The notes: generated by a model not told the origin, from the sequence alone. Shown: positions 41,418 to 53,874, counted from the first letter of the stretch. The stretch is DNA of 64,000 bases from Brachypterus glaber (GCA_958510825.1 OY294047.1:54109365-54173364); one strand, 5' to 3'. Numbers and translations: made by a program.

Positions 41418-41545
41418 TATATAATAATTTTACATAATTTTATATAATTTTACATAATTGTACATAATTTTACATAATTTTACGTAATTAGATAATTTTA
41501 TACAATTTTAAACAATTTTACACAACTTTAAATAATTTTACACTT
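41418..41545. repeat. Decamer satellite ACATAATTTT, right block
   Basis: Same unit as 40605-40855, followed again by TATTTTACATAAACTA. The two MITEs lie between the two blocks. Confidence 0.8.
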
Positions 41546-42129
41546 CAATATTTTACATAAACTACAATTATATAATAGAAAAATACTTCGAAATTTGCAT
41601 ACTTTTTTACTATAAAAACCTCGATAAAAACTACAGAAAAATATTTAACCATATAAAAATAAACGTGTATTGTTTTTTATGTTTTTTTTCATAAAATTTT
41701 GTAACATTCAATGTAAATTAAGGAAGAATTTCAATGTAAAGTAACAAACTTTACTTATTGAAAATTACATTGTTTTCGATTTATTATACTCAAAACTACA
41801 CAATTTTCCTCTATGAAAATTCACTGTCAGGAGTATACAGTAAAACGTCAAGCATTTTACATATTTATGGCTTTTTTTTCCTAAAACGCATCTTTAAATA
41901 TTTAAGTACCGATTTACATCCCCTTGTTATATTTAATGAGGTTAATAATAATGAATGGCATTGTGACACCATGCAACTGGGAACATGTGTTTTTGGATTT
42001 ATGGGGTTTATGGTTTATGTCTATTTTCATAAACATTTTTTCTTCTATTTTTTTTATAGTACTTACCTTATAAATAAAATATGCTTGAAATGGAAATTTT
42101 ATGGTAAAAGTCTGTTTAATAGTTCATAA
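41546..42129. other. AT-rich spacer with a 123-codon frame of low credibility
   Basis: The frame at 41758-42129 is rich in Phe, Tyr and Ile, as random AT-rich DNA would be. I do not call it a gene. Confidence 0.4.
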
Positions 42130-42131
42130 TA

Positions 42132-42861
42132 CAGCCTGTTCCAGAACTCGCGTACCGAAATTTAAGAGGTGATTCTACATTTAAAAATATGAAAAAAAAG
42201 TTTCTATAAAGGTTGGTCCGGAAATGAGCCCTAAGGGAGCTACGGCCCTTCGAAGATGACGTATTGAATGGGGAACAAAAAAAAGCACCAATAAAATTTT
42301 AATGCTGCAGGGTGATTCTTCATTTAAAACTGAGCAAAAAAGTATTATACACCAAAACACCTAAATTTAATATTAAAGGAGTAATAGCCTTTTAAAAAGT
42401 AACGTTTTTGGTGGCACAAAATGTTACTTCCTCTTAATTGCATTTTTTTTTGATAACGGTTGCTCCTACAGTGTTACACTATATGATATTTTATATGTAT
42501 TTTTACTCTAGAAATCTATATTTTTTACAACAAATCCAAAAAACATACACATAGAAAAGTTTGGGGCGAAAATGTTTTAAGCCTCATATATTTTGTCCGT
42601 CTGGGCACGCCTCTGGATAAATAAAAATAAATTAACATAAACTTATTGCCCTTATTAATACTAGTATACATGCAAAAGCTCGCCGCTCTAGCTTAAACGG
42701 TAACCGAGTTAATAATTAAAAACCTTATTTTTATTACAATTTTAAAGGGCCCTAGATCCCTTAGGGCTCATTTCCGGACCAACCTTTATAGGAACTTTTT
42801 TTATATTTTTGGATCTAGAATCACCTCTTAAATTTTGGCATGCCAGTTATGGATCACCCTG
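42132..42861. mobile_element. 730-bp foldback, diverged relative of the 1.17-kb family
   Basis: The ends CAGCCTGTTCCAGAACTCG and GGATCACCCTG are inverted, and GAGGTGATTCTA lies inside both. TA is on each side (42130-42131 and 42862-42863). Its order of blocks is like 4544-5714 but the sequence is strongly diverged. Confidence 0.65.
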
Positions 42862-42863
42862 TA

Positions 42864-43360
42864 TATATAGCATATTATATGTTATTTTTGAAATTAAATA
42901 ATAATAATTATATACCAAGGTAGAGAAGACAAGCAGCTAGGGATTTAGGAGTGCGAAACTATAATAGTCTTCTCTACCGTAGTTTATATATTAGTTTTTT
43001 CACTACTAGCACTATTTAACTATTTTTATTCAAATGATAAAATAAATTATTAACAGAAATTATATTTATTGACATTTTCATAAAAATCAAGTAGCCTTGA
43101 TCAATGAAATTTGTTTAAATAAATACTTTGAACTGACATTTAAAAAAATTTAGTTTTTTTTTTTTCATTTTTTTCATAATATTTAGCTAATTATTGATTG
43201 TATTAATTGGTAATAATTATAATTTATTATATTTAATAAATAAAAAGTTATTTAAAGCTATTTTGTTGAGTTTAACTAGTAAAAATTGCACAAAGAACTG
43301 AAACATCTAAAGTGACAGAAATCACTTGTTTATAAGATTTTCTCCTACTAAGAAAGAAAA
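42864..43360. other. AT-rich spacer
   Basis: GGTAGAGAAGAC and GTCTTCTCTACC near 42921 and 42968 form a short hairpin. Nothing else is seen. Confidence 0.4.
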
Positions 43361-43833
43361 TAGTTATTTATGGTACTAGTGGGTAAAGTAAGATATTGCC
43401 CATGAGAAAATTAACCTGCGAGGCGTCAGCCAAGCAGGTTAATTTTCGAGGGGGCAATATCGGTTTACCCATGAGTGCCATACAAGGTTTTATCCAATAA
43501 ATAGCTTAGGAATTCATATTTTTATTAAAAATTTTAATGACATTTAGGGCCACTTGTACCAATGATGATTTAACTTTAAACTTGGATTAAATTGACGGCC
43601 GACCAATCAGAACGCAGCATTTTTAACTTAAACTCGGTTTGGCTGAGATAATCCCGTACTAAAAGTTGGTGCAAGTGGCCCTTAAAAGAAAATAATTTGA
43701 CATGTGACAGTTGAGTGGGTAAAATAAATAATTATCCACTGAATAAAGTAAAAGCCACGCGGGGGTTATTATTGAGTTTATCTATTTAAAATAAAGCTGG
43801 TAATTGTCTTATTATCTGTATGTATTGGATAAA
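43361..43833 (-). mobile_element. 335-bp repeat family, copy 5, with a nested MITE
   Basis: Reverse-orientation copy. A 135-bp MITE splits it at GACATTTA. Confidence 0.82.
43547..43681. mobile_element. 135-bp Tourist-like MITE with TTA duplication
   Basis: Ends GGGCCACTTGTACCAA and TTGGTGCAAGTGGCCC. TTA at 43544-43546 and 43682-43684. The uninterrupted copies of the host repeat give the empty site. GGGCC ends and a TTA target are typical of PIF/Harbinger. Confidence 0.9.
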
Positions 43834-43941
43834 AATATTATTGCTATAGGTGAAGAAAATTGATTTCACAGTCTGAAAACATGATAAATAATAGTATGTT
43901 ATAAAGCTAGTAGTGAAAAAAAACTCATTAAGTGCCTCTAA

Positions 43942-44065
43942 GGGAACGTTTAAGTATTACGTAACGCTTCTAGGGGGGGGGGTTCATTTTGGAGTATTAC
44001 GCTCATGTTAATAGTATAGGAAAATAGCGTTACAGGGGAAGGGTGGGGGTCCAAAATGATCAATT
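43942..44065. mobile_element. GGGAACGTTC-family MITE, right end missing
   Basis: It starts after TAA (43939-43941) and matches the copy at 33567 until GTCCAAAATGATCAA, where it stops. Confidence 0.6.
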
Positions 44066-44342
44066 TTTTTTTCCAACAAGCAATTCTCAGGCGGCCGCTG
44101 ATCGTGAAAGTAATGGCAAACGATCGAGTAAATTAAGCCATTGGCGTTGCGGTCATCACCTGGCCACGAGACGATTCTTTGCTGGGTTATTATTTTTCTT
44201 TAAACAGATTTTTTTTATTTAAATAAAATCAATTTTTTTTAACCTCTACGTTATAGGGCCTACATGTTTAACTGTTAACATCATTTCTCTGTGTCCACCA
44301 CTAAGATGAGAATTAGTGTTCCATGGCCGCCTGGCTGTAAAA

Positions 44343-44486
44343 CTAGGATTTCCCTTTCTTGGCTTCCTCCTTGTGGCGGTTCTCTCTCGGCACCGACACC
44401 GCGTGCACGTCCACCAGGTCTCTGGCGGCCATGACCCGCTTCAGAGAGGAAAAATACTCTCTATGCGTTTTATTTTTTTTTTTATT
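44343..44486 (-). CDS. GC-rich open frame, possible terminal exon of an unknown gene
   Basis: The minus frame is open for 47 codons up to a TAG at 44343-44345, after a TGA upstream. The reliable part reads EYFSSLKRVMAARDLVDVHA and then a basic end, KEEAKKGKS. The composition is charged and balanced, with G or C at many third positions, unlike the surrounding DNA. There is no good acceptor upstream; CGCATAG is a weak one. It may be the last exon of a gene lying to the right, or a processed gene fragment. I do not recognise the family. Confidence 0.35.
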   Translation of the reverse strand, partial: NKKKNKTHREYFSSLKRVMAARDLVDVHAVSVPRENRHKEEAKKGKS

Positions 44487-44599
44487 TCAAAGCCTAGATG
44501 AATTTTTTCTAAAACAAGGGGATTCTGCAAAAAAATTGGTGTCTCAGACTGTCAGAAAAATTTTGTGACCACGATAAGTTGAGAACGCTCTGAGACAAA

Positions 44600-45501
44600 A
44601 TTTGAACCATGGGTTCTCGAATGGGACTGATAAAAATTGGGTTGGGGTTAGGGGGTTAAAGCTTTGCAAAGGGGATACAACTACTACTTTACAATCCACA
44701 AATACTAGCTATATAACACAGCGTTTAATTAATTAAAATTTCATAGTAAACGATGTGGCACAATTTTTTTCGGCAAGTTAAAATAATACAGACCATCTAA
44801 AAAATATAATTTTAGGTATTACCAGCTCAGGTAATGTAAAATTTTATTTTAAAAGCACATTATGAACTAAAGTAAAAAACTTGGTTTTAATTTTTAACAA
44901 ATTTTGACGTGGACTTTATCTTTTTATAATTATTTTTAAGACCTAAAATGACAGTCACTAGGTAATAATAATATAACTAAAAGTTTTTTTTTTTAACCAC
45001 TAAAATAGCAGCCTTGATTCGGTTTTTTACTCGGATAGTTTTTGACAAAAGTATTGCTTTTTAGCAGCAGCTCTCTTCTAAAATGGGAGGATGTCCAAAT
45101 TAAGTATTATAGACACCGTCTATTAGACACTAGTCACATAAAAGGAAGGGTAGATTTGAATTTCAAGAAACATTAGGTGAGATCCGTGGTAATTTTCTCA
45201 ATTAGATAACGAGTTAATGAGACACCGACTTTGAGGTTATGTCAGGTTAAAAGGCGTAATATGCCATGTTCAATTACGATACCAACCCATAAAAAATATC
45301 TATAGGGAAGAAATATAATGTTGTTATTAAACTCATAGGCTCCCATAGACGGAGAGCATTTTCTGCCCTCCTCGGTTTATACCCGTTGCCAAAAACTGTT
45401 TTATTTTTCAGTTTGATAAAAAAGTATGCCTACCAAGTTTCCAAACAGGGACTTCTCATAGTTCACAAAAAAAAAAACGAAAAAGTTAAAAAATAAAATA
45501 T
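44600..45501. other. AT-rich spacer without a supported feature
   Basis: I see neither inverted ends nor a convincing coding frame. Confidence 0.5.
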
Positions 45502-45762
45502 TTTATCCAATACATACAGATAATGAGACAGTTACAAGCTTTATTTTAAATAGATAAACTCAATAATAACCCCCGCGTGGCTTTTACTTTATTGAGTGAA
45601 TAATTATTTATTTTACCCACTCAACTGTCACTTGTCAAATTATTTTCTTGTAAATGTCATTAAAATTTTTAATAAAAATATGAATTTCTAAGCTAGGTTA
45701 ATTTTCTCATAGGCAATATCTTACTTTACCCACTAGTACCATAAATAACTATTAACCCCTTC
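45502..45762 (+). mobile_element. 335-bp repeat family, copy 6, internally deleted
   Basis: The left arm of the hairpin and its loop are missing (CTAAGCTA joins directly to GGTTAATTTTCTC), a loss of about 75-85 bp. Confidence 0.78.
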
Positions 45763-45765
45763 CGC

Positions 45766-46868
45766 TCCAATCCCTAAAAGGTCCATATGCTAGATTAAAA
45801 TTTATATGGAAAATCCCGTATACGAATATGCAACTGTGGATATTGTGGTAAATTTTGCTATGCCTAAAAATATCCATGCGTGGATACCATCATTTTCATA
45901 GAAAACGCTCACATCACAGAACCCTGAGGTACCCCAACATTTTAAATATTTAGTTGTGGTATATGTACTTTACTAAGATTGACACTGACATTTTCCGTAA
46001 TAATTAAGTAAGGTTAAAGTACAGTCTATATTATATAGTCCTATAACTGTCTTTAAGCATATATGCTTATAAGCAAAAAGGTTAACAAATTTTATTATAA
46101 ATGATATATATACAGTATGTCTCCAGATAGAGTTACAAAGAGGAATTTATTTTTTATTTTTGATTTGATCTCAAAAAAAGTCACTTTTTATAACTTGCCC
46201 TGCTTGATTTTAAACTCCCAAAACACTAAGCGCTTTTTGTACAACTCTTACGGTTCATGAGATAATGTTTTTTTCTTCAAAATAGTGTCTTCAAAAATAT
46301 AAAGAAAAAAAAACATCATCAAGAGTGACTTATTTTAAGATATCAAAAATAAAAAAATCTTTTTTGTAATTCTAACAGTTGGTTTGTGTAATTTGGTGTA
46401 ATTTTTGCGTGCCAAGCCCTGTCGTAATTCTTCAGCATTATGACCCAGGAAAGTTAGTTTCTTCCCTCGCTCTGACTCCGGTATGGAAAGGGTTTTCCCG
46501 CAGATAATTCATTAATTGCATATCTTCTTCTGCACTACTCATTCTACTTTGAACAGAACCCCGCTTTCTGCTAATCTGTCCAGTTTCCTCAAGTTTTTTC
46601 TTTGCTCGCATTATAGTGCTGTTTGCAACATTTAATTCAGTGGCTATTTCACGTACACTTATCCCGTAATTTATTCTTGCTGTTATAATACATTTTTGAT
46701 AATTTGTAAGCTGCGGCATAACTAATGTGAATTATTTTGACAAGTAATGTCATAATAATATTTGACAAATAAATGTCAAAGAGACCTTGATAAAGTTCAA
46801 TATAATCTGTAACATTTTTAGGTGTAAGCGTTTATTATGAAAACGATGGTACAATGGAGCGGAAGGGG
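45766..46868. mobile_element. 1.1-kb TTAA-flanked piggyBac-like element
   Basis: The ends CCCCTTCCGCTCCAAT and ATGGAGCGGAAGGGG are inverted. TTAA is on both sides (45762-45765 and 46869-46872). TTAA targets and CCC-starting ends are the piggyBac signature. No piggyBac transposase is present; instead it holds a Tc1-type fragment and a foldback at about 46110-46380. It inserted at the very end of the 335-bp copy 6. Confidence 0.82.
46438..46719 (-). pseudogene. Tc1-type transposase, N-terminal helix-turn-helix fragment
   Basis: This 93-codon frame starts MPQLTNYQKCIITARI and includes GISVREIATELNVANSTI, a helix-turn-helix, then basic residues and ETNFPGS. The arrangement fits the paired-like DNA-binding part of Tc1-family transposases, which normally reach about 340 aa with a DDE catalytic domain. 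Here it stops right after NFPGS, so the catalytic part is missing. It is enclosed in the TTAA-flanked element. Either it is a relic of a nested Tc1 element or a captured piece; a domesticated DNA-binding peptide cannot be excluded. Confidence 0.62.
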
Positions 46869-46872
46869 TTAA

Positions 46873-47947
46873 AAATTTAAAATTTAAAACCTTTAAAATA
46901 ATAATTTTTGCCACGTGACCAATAATAAGGTAATAATTTTTACTCCGTTTGACCTCCTTCTCCGATTTTTAACAAAAAGAATCCTAGCCGAGAATTTTGG
47001 ATGATGAACCAATAGTCCAAACCCGAAGTCCTTATCCCAATGCATACTCGAGTTATTGTCATATTGTCCATGGCACACCGCCATGCCGACAGACAACCGT
47101 ATATAAGGATATGTGCAGCACATAACACATGTGGTATGGTTCAATCAACCATATGGTCTTGTTTAATCAAGTTAAATTGAAAAAAGTGTATGATTTGTGT
47201 GAATCGATGGGAAATCGTTTTCACCCATCATGGGTAATTCACTGTACGAAGTCCCTGTAGAAGTTTAGGAAAACCGTTGGGAAGTCCAAAAGTTCCGAAA
47301 ATCTCAACAAAAATCTCAGAAATCTTTTCGGAAATCTCAAAAATCTCTATAGAAATCTAAAAAAAATCGGAAATCATACAAGAATGTCAGAAGAACAATT
47401 TATTGGAAATGTTTTATCCCTGAGTTTACGTTTTGTGTGTGTATGCAAGGTCCTTTTTTGCAAGGAATGTCACAAATATTCTATAAACACTTTTAAGAGA
47501 AAAAAACGCAATTAAATTCTGAAATGAAGATTCGCATAATTAATTGAAAGGTAAGTAAGTCTATTAGGAAATTGGGGTCAACTAATGAGCCTGCAAGTGA
47601 AGATACTAGTAGTTTTGATAGAGATGGGACATGAAAACTATTTAACACAAAAAAAGGAAAAGAGATTTTAAACAGGGATGACCCTATGGGGATAGGGGGC
47701 ACCACCTTTCAAACACTCTTAAGGTGGGAGAATCCACTGACGGGTTGGAATAATTATAGAGTTGATGACAGACAGACAGACGGACGAAAAATTTTTTTTA
47801 CTGATTTCGACTCGGGAAGGTCTAAAACGTCGAGAAATGTGAAAAAACATGGTCAAAGATTTTGACTTTTCGGCGAAGATTTCAATACATCGGTACTCTT
47901 AGTAGCACTAAGTGCCGATGTAATAAAAACTAATTAATAAAAATAGT
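46873..47947. repeat. Dispersed repeat pieces
   Basis: 46955-47095 and 47754-47830 belong to the family with CAGACAGACAG and GAGTTATTG motifs. 47853-47922 is a module ending in a hairpin (ACATCGG...CCGATGT) shared with 63567-63630. No gene is supported. Confidence 0.5.
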
Positions 47948-48282
47948 TTATCCAATACATACAGATAAAAGACAATTACCAGCTTTATTTTATAAGATAA
48001 ACTCAATAATAACCCCCGCGTGGCTTTTACTTTATTGAGTGGATAATTATTTATTTTACCCACTCAACTGTCACTTGTCAAATTATTTTCTTGTAAATGT
48101 CATTAAAAATTTTAATAAAAATATGAATTCCTAAGCTATTTATTGGATAAAACCTTGTATGGCACTCATGGGTAAACCAATATTGCCCTCTCGAAAATTA
48201 ACCTGCTTGACTGACGCCTCGCAGGTAAATTTTCTCATGGGCAATATCTTACTTTACCCACTAGTACCATAAATAACTATTT
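47948..48282 (+). mobile_element. 335-bp repeat family, copy 7
   Basis: Nearly full-length copy; small deletions near the left end. Confidence 0.8.
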
Positions 48283-48657
48283 AGTCTAGAGATGACCCAT
48301 CTCTATTTTAATATATTTTTTTAGATATTTGCAATATGCACTTGAAGCTAGAGGAAAAAATACCTCTCTCCAAACCAAATACCATCGTCCATATACATAT
48401 TTATACATTTCGGTGACCGACTACTTGATGCTCTTTAAAAATCGGCTAATGATTCATTGATGCAATTTTTAAAGCTATTTCGGAAATACTAGTTTTTAAA
48501 TGCCACAACTGTGGGAATTTTTCAGATGGCAACAAGCTGTGAAGATACACTGACAGAATAATAGCGGTATTAATACAACAGCATAGTGTTATATATGCGC
48601 CAACCACAAATTGTACTATAGTATAGTACTATGATATGAGATAACATTTGTTGTTGT
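48283..48657. other. AT-rich spacer
   Basis: No supported feature. Confidence 0.35.
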
Positions 48658-48666
48658 ATTTATTAC

Positions 48667-48919
48667 AACGAACTAATTACTCTTCTTTCTAGAATACGCA
48701 TACCGTTAAAATAAAGTATCGCCAACATCTCGGTTTGTTTGTAAACAAATAGTAGGTATATTCAAGCCTGAACAATAACAATTACCAGTAACTGGTATTG
48801 TTGTCTCTGTTAAAACAAAGATGTGCGAGTAAGACAGACGAATGTTTATGTTGCCGACGTTTTTGTCAGTTTTAACGAATGAAATGCCTATTCTAGAGCG
48901 AAGAGTTATTAGTTCGTTG
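48667..48919. mobile_element. 253-bp Mutator-like MITE, copy 1
   Basis: Ends AACGAACTAATTACTCTTC and GAGTTATTAGTTCGTTG are inverted. The 9-bp sequence ATTTATTAC is duplicated on both sides (48658-48666 and 48920-48928). A 9-bp duplication is typical of Mutator-like elements. Confidence 0.88.
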
Positions 48920-49156
48920 ATTTATTACAATTTTGCGTTGTTTACCTCTTTGTTCTTGGTTGTTGTATCGTATAACATATTTACGTTATAACATATTACA
49001 AAAAAGGGTTGGCGCCTATATTACAACAACATTTCTATCAGTGTATATAAGTTTTCGGTTTTTCTTTTCCAAAACTTATATCTATCAGAGTACTGTTGAT
49101 TGTACTATTTTTATGATTTTTTTGTAAAATTGTTATAGATTTTTTCTGACAAACAA

Positions 49157-49186
49157 TATCTATCTATCTATCTATCTATCTATCTA
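49157..49186. repeat. TCTA microsatellite
   Basis: About seven perfect TCTA units. Confidence 0.95.
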
Positions 49187-49666
49187 CAAAAATTTAGAGG
49201 AAAATCATTTAATGACTGTTTTGGCAGAACTGCCGCAGACGTGTTTAGATTGTTTTCTTAAACCTCGCGTGCCAAGCCACAACAAATCGGGGCTATTTTA
49301 TCTATTATGAGAATTTATTTCCATCCAATTGCATTTTAATCTGTGCATTACACATGTTCGACAGTTTAAAGCCCCATTTGAGTATTAACGCCAGAAAAGA
49401 CATGCGTTTGTGGATATGGGGAAATTGAAAGCGTAAAAATTTACACTAGTTTGTAAAAATTCATAAAACTATAATTCTGGCATATTTTTTAAATTCGCGC
49501 TGTATTAAGCGAGTTATTTAATTGATAGATAATGCCTTATGTTAGGCCAGTTGGAAAAATTGGACCTTGTGGTTGGCAAAATATTGGACCTTACACCTGG
49601 GAGTGGAGGTGATGCTATTTTTCTAGTCGTCACTTTTTATTTGCGAAAAACGGCAAATTCGAGATA
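49187..49666. other. Spacer
   Basis: No supported feature. Confidence 0.35.
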
Positions 49667-49668
49667 TA

Positions 49669-50842
49669 CACGGTGTATTTGAAATAGCGTCGGAAATTTT
49701 AACAGATGCTTCTACATCATAAAATATGACAAAAAGTTCCTATAAACATATGTCTAAAAATGCGTCATAAGGGAGCTACGCCCCTTTGAAAGTGGCTAAA
49801 AAAATCGGTTTTTATTTAATAACTCAGGAACCCTTTGAGATATATCAACGAGGTTTTGCACGTCAACTAATCCTACCAAGGACCGTTTTTATGTGTTATT
49901 TTCATATACTTATTTCAACCAGGGGTGTGCGAAACGGGGAGGGCTTATCAGTTTTTTGTCCCAAACTTTTTTCTGTGTAACTTTTTTGCAATTTTATTTT
50001 TGAAATATGATTCCCCAGGTCAAAATACATAAAAAAGGTACTCTTGTTGTAATACTGTAGGATTAACCGTTTTCGAGAAAAATTAATTTGAAGGTGAAAT
50101 TCCACGGTTCGAGGACGAAAAATTAAATACTAAAATGTTGAAAACCAAAATTTTAATGATGCAGGGCGAATGTACATTAAAAACTAAGAAAAAAAACTCA
50201 AATACAGGTACTTCCAAAAATCAATCCTAATGGAGCTATGGTCTCCTAAATATGTACCATTTTTAAAGGGCTATGGTAGCTTTAAAATCGTTTTTTCGAC
50301 CTACATGTATGGAAACTCTTTTTCTTAGTTTTTGATATAGAATAACATTGCATTATTAAAATTTTGGTTTTCGACATTTTAGTATGTAATTTTTCGTCCT
50401 CGAACCGTGAAATTTCACCTTCAAATGAACTTTTCTCGAAAACGGTTAATCCTACAGTATTACAACAAGAGTACCTTTTTTATGTATCTTGACCTGAGGA
50501 ATCATATTTCAAAAATAAAATTGCAAAAAAGTTACACAGAAAAAAGTTTGGGACAAAAACTGATAAGGCCCCCCCGTTTCGCACACCCCTGGTTTAAATA
50601 AGTACGTAAAAATGACATACAAAGATGGGCCTTATTAGGATTAATTCACGAGCAAAACCTCGTTAACATATCTCAAAGGGTTCCTGAGTTATTAAATAAA
50701 AACCGATTTTTTTAGCCAATTTCAAAGGGGCGTAGCTCCCTTATGACGCATTTTTAGACATATGTTTATAGGAACTTTTTGTCATATTTTATCATGTAGA
50801 ATCACCTGTTAAAATTTCCGACGCTATTTCAAATACACCCTG
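49669..50842. mobile_element. 1.17-kb foldback element, copy 3
   Basis: Same ends (CACGGTGTATTTGAAAT, ATTTCAAATACACCCTG), TA flanks (49667-49668, 50843-50844) and arm structure as 4544-5714. It lies outside the tandem duplication, so the family is dispersed. Confidence 0.85.
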
Positions 50843-50859
50843 TATATGACCCTGCACAA

Positions 50860-51080
50860 TTTATTAAAGCTTAAAAGTCTGTATCTGCAAAGCGTTTTAA
50901 CGGCCCTAAAACAGCTTCCATTTAAAATATAATTTTTTGAAATCGAGTTATAATTAAATGAGATATGATAAAAAAAAACGTTTTACTGCTTTAAACGTCA
51001 ATATCTCGAAAACAATGCATTTTAGGAAAAAAATTATTTAACATGATGAAAAAATATTAATTGGATATTCAGTCAAAATC
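50860..51080. repeat. Dispersed repeat shared with 63245-63430
   Basis: TTTAAAATATAATTTTTTGA and AATATCTCGAAAACAATGC occur in the same order at both places. Part of it recurs inverted at 53170-53235. Confidence 0.6.
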
Positions 51081-51910
51081 AGTTTAATTTCTAATTATGG
51101 TACAGAGTTGGTAGAAAGTTGAGTTGGAAAATTGTATGTTCCCCCCTCATCTTACAGCTCCCCTCCTGAAGGTCGTTTTTTGGAAAACAACTTTAAAAGA
51201 TTTAAGGCTCGTTCTGAACCGAGTACACACACATTTTACATGGTCTACACGATTGGTAACCATTACGTGCAAAATCCCCTGAAACAACCAAATCATTATC
51301 TTGTCCCTTGCTGTAACTCTTTACAAAAAATAAATACTGTGCGAGAAAAAATAAGAAGATAAAAATAAATAGAAGGTGAGTGGATGGAAGTAATACAACA
51401 AAGTTTGATGTTTCAGATTATTATCTATTTACTCAAATTGGCATTTTTTAAAACTATAAAAAAGCAGGAAAAACTTTAAGCAAAACAGTGATAAGGACCC
51501 CCCCCCCCATTTCGCACGCCCCTGGTACATGAAAATAACAAAAGATTATAGGCCTTATTAAGAATAGAGTACATGCAAAACCTCGTTGCTAGAACACAAA
51601 GAGTTTTTGAGTTATTAATTAAAAATCGAATTTTTGCTGCCCCGTTTTTACGGATTCTATGGATTGACTTAATAGTTGGAGAGCTGGTGACAATTTTAAT
51701 GTCATTATTTTCTCCCGGCTGTATTAAATATGTTTTAAAGTTATTTCCAAATGGACAGGTTCTGGATTTAGTTCCTTTGTATCTTGCCGAGTCATATACT
51801 TTACATTTATTACATTCAAATCGTGCTATTTTGATATTTATACACAATAATTTTGGGGACAAGGGAACGTTCAAGTATTACGTAACGCAAATTATGATCA
51901 TTTTGGACCA
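51081..51910. other. Foldback debris and a half MITE
   Basis: Positions 51490-51640 look like a diverged arm piece of the foldback families (CATTTCGCACGCCCCTGG). Positions 51864-51910 are a left half of the GGGAACGTTC MITE. Two overlapping opposite frames of about 130 codons here are not convincing genes. Confidence 0.4.
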
Positions 51911-52850
51911 AAAAAACTCTCGTACAGGTCGATTTTTATTTTTAATTTTGCAAATTTTGGTGTAAAAAAAGTTACCAAAATCTTTCCCAATTACAAGTTA
52001 AAGAAAAAAAATGCCCAGACAGGTCGATTTTTATTTTTAATTTTGAAAATTTTGGTTTGGATTCACCTAAATTTTTTTTTTTAAATAGCCACTAATTTCT
52101 TTATAAGCCCTTTGCCAAGTAAGGCTTTATTATACACCGTTAGAAATCTTATTAAATAACCTTTTTAACGATATATCACAAGGGGTAGGTAGGTTTGAAA
52201 AAAAAAACAGTTGTGATGGGAGGGTGCAAGGAGGTGAAAATGTTGATAACTTTTTTTACGCCAAAATTTTCATAATAAGAAACAAAGATCGACTTGTCCG
52301 AGCGTTTTTTGAAAAGTCTTATGACTGAAAGGTTAATCGGGTGATTCCAGACTTAATGTAGGCACTGTATAAAATACAGCTGGAAGAAAACAATGAAATG
52401 GCAATGGTCACCAGACCTTAGACTTTAACTTCAATTAAGTAACTTAATGTTTCTCGACTGGATTATTCTCTAAAGCCTGCTAGGCATCCAGGAAATATTC
52501 TACAGGATAACACTATTTAGTCACCAGTGGAATTTCGCAAATCCATGTTTCCTGTTGTATAATATATTCAAAAAACTAACAAAGTAATAACGCCCAGAGA
52601 TATGGCAAGAAAAACGCCTGATGACACGCAAAGCTGCTGTCACTTTTTTTCGTAACTTTTTTTTTTCAAATAAATGAACATCAAACAAAAACAAATAGGG
52701 AACGTGATGTATTTTTCCTCAGTTATTATGAGCTATTTTTAAATTTTGAATGTTTTTAATTGTTTCTGTAAAGCAGTTTGTAAACAATGAGATAAGATCA
52801 ATATTAGAAAAGTTTGTTGGAAAAAAATGTGAAATAAAAATAGAAATACA
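51911..52850. other. Spacer with a short direct repeat
   Basis: ACAGGTCGATTTTTATTTTT occurs at about 51924 and 52020. No gene is supported. Confidence 0.4.
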
Positions 52851-52852
52851 AT

Positions 52853-53141
52853 GGCTGCGTTCAATGGAAACAGCAAAAACTAATCAAAAGTCATCAAATG
52901 AGAAGTTTTGCTAGCAAACTGCTGAACGGCTAATATCTGTCACTTGTCACAACCGCTATTTGAGGTTAGAAATACCCACAAAAAGTACATTCCCGCGCTT
53001 TTAAAAAATCAATCAAAATAATCATCTCAAAACGTTGATGAGGAATCATTGCCGCGACATCTGGCAATCGAAACTGATCATAGCGTAGAGTAGTGATTTG
53101 ACAGCTTTCGACGAGTTTTGCTGTTTTCATTAAACGCCGCC
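52853..53141. mobile_element. 289-bp MITE with GGCTGCGTTCAATG ends
   Basis: GGCTGCGTTCAATGGAAAC at the left pairs with GTTTTCATTAAACGCCGCC at the right. The target duplication is not clear. Confidence 0.68.
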
Positions 53142-53244
53142 AATGTCAAGAAAGCTGGGATGCTATATACAGTTTTTTGCTAGAATGTAACGTTTTGGAG
53201 ATACAGACTTTCAAACTTTAATAAATTGTGCAGGTGTATTAATG

Positions 53245-53870
53245 GTCGCCTATTCACGTGATCACACAACTTTCCTTTTCATAACGTTTCAAATTAGTGC
53301 CTAGTGCCGATGTTTTGACATGGTGCTTGCAACTGTTCAGCTGGTTTTTGAGTGTATTCATTAGTTTTAGGAATTAATAATTTGTATACATAAAGATAAT
53401 AGAAACTTAGCGAACTAGGTAATTGTTTTTTTTTAATTGCACATTATAATTGCTTTTAAATCTTCCGATGAAACAATTGAAAGTAGGCATTCAAACGATT
53501 TTCATTTTTTTTTCTGCACTTCTTTACAATCGCATGTTTGCAAAATGAAATTGTCTGCATATTATTTTTTTTTTAATATTTCTATTATTATTTTTATAAT
53601 GGGAACTTTTAATATTTATGTATAAAATTATAGTTATTTATAAATGTATGTGCCAAGGACTGGTAGTTAGTGTTAAGGTAGATGTTTTATTGAAAATTTA
53701 GCTAAGTATCGAAATATTAAGTCACCTAGTCAAAAAGTCACATATGTACACGCATACTTACAATGTAAGTGAGTTTTTATCTAGGGGTCATGCACAAATA
53801 ACGTAAGAATTTTATTAAGGATTTCTAACCCCCCTGTCCCCAACTTAATTTTTCGTACATAGGTACTTTT
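53245..53870. other. AT-rich spacer
   Basis: Around 53303 it carries TAGTGCCGATGTTTTGACA, related to the hairpin ends at 47900 and 63160. Positions 53790-53860 resemble a TTACGTAA-type MITE piece. No gene is supported. Confidence 0.35.
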
Positions 53871-53874
53871 TATA

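Noticed and set aside
41758..42129. 123-codon frame
   Set aside because: Rich in Phe, Tyr and Ile as expected for AT-rich non-coding DNA; no motif, and it runs up to the border of a foldback element.
49157..49186. TCTA repeat as a functional element
   Set aside because: Ordinary microsatellite.
51476..51965. Opposite overlapping frames of 132 and 130 codons
   Set aside because: They run across foldback debris and half a MITE; no domain is visible.
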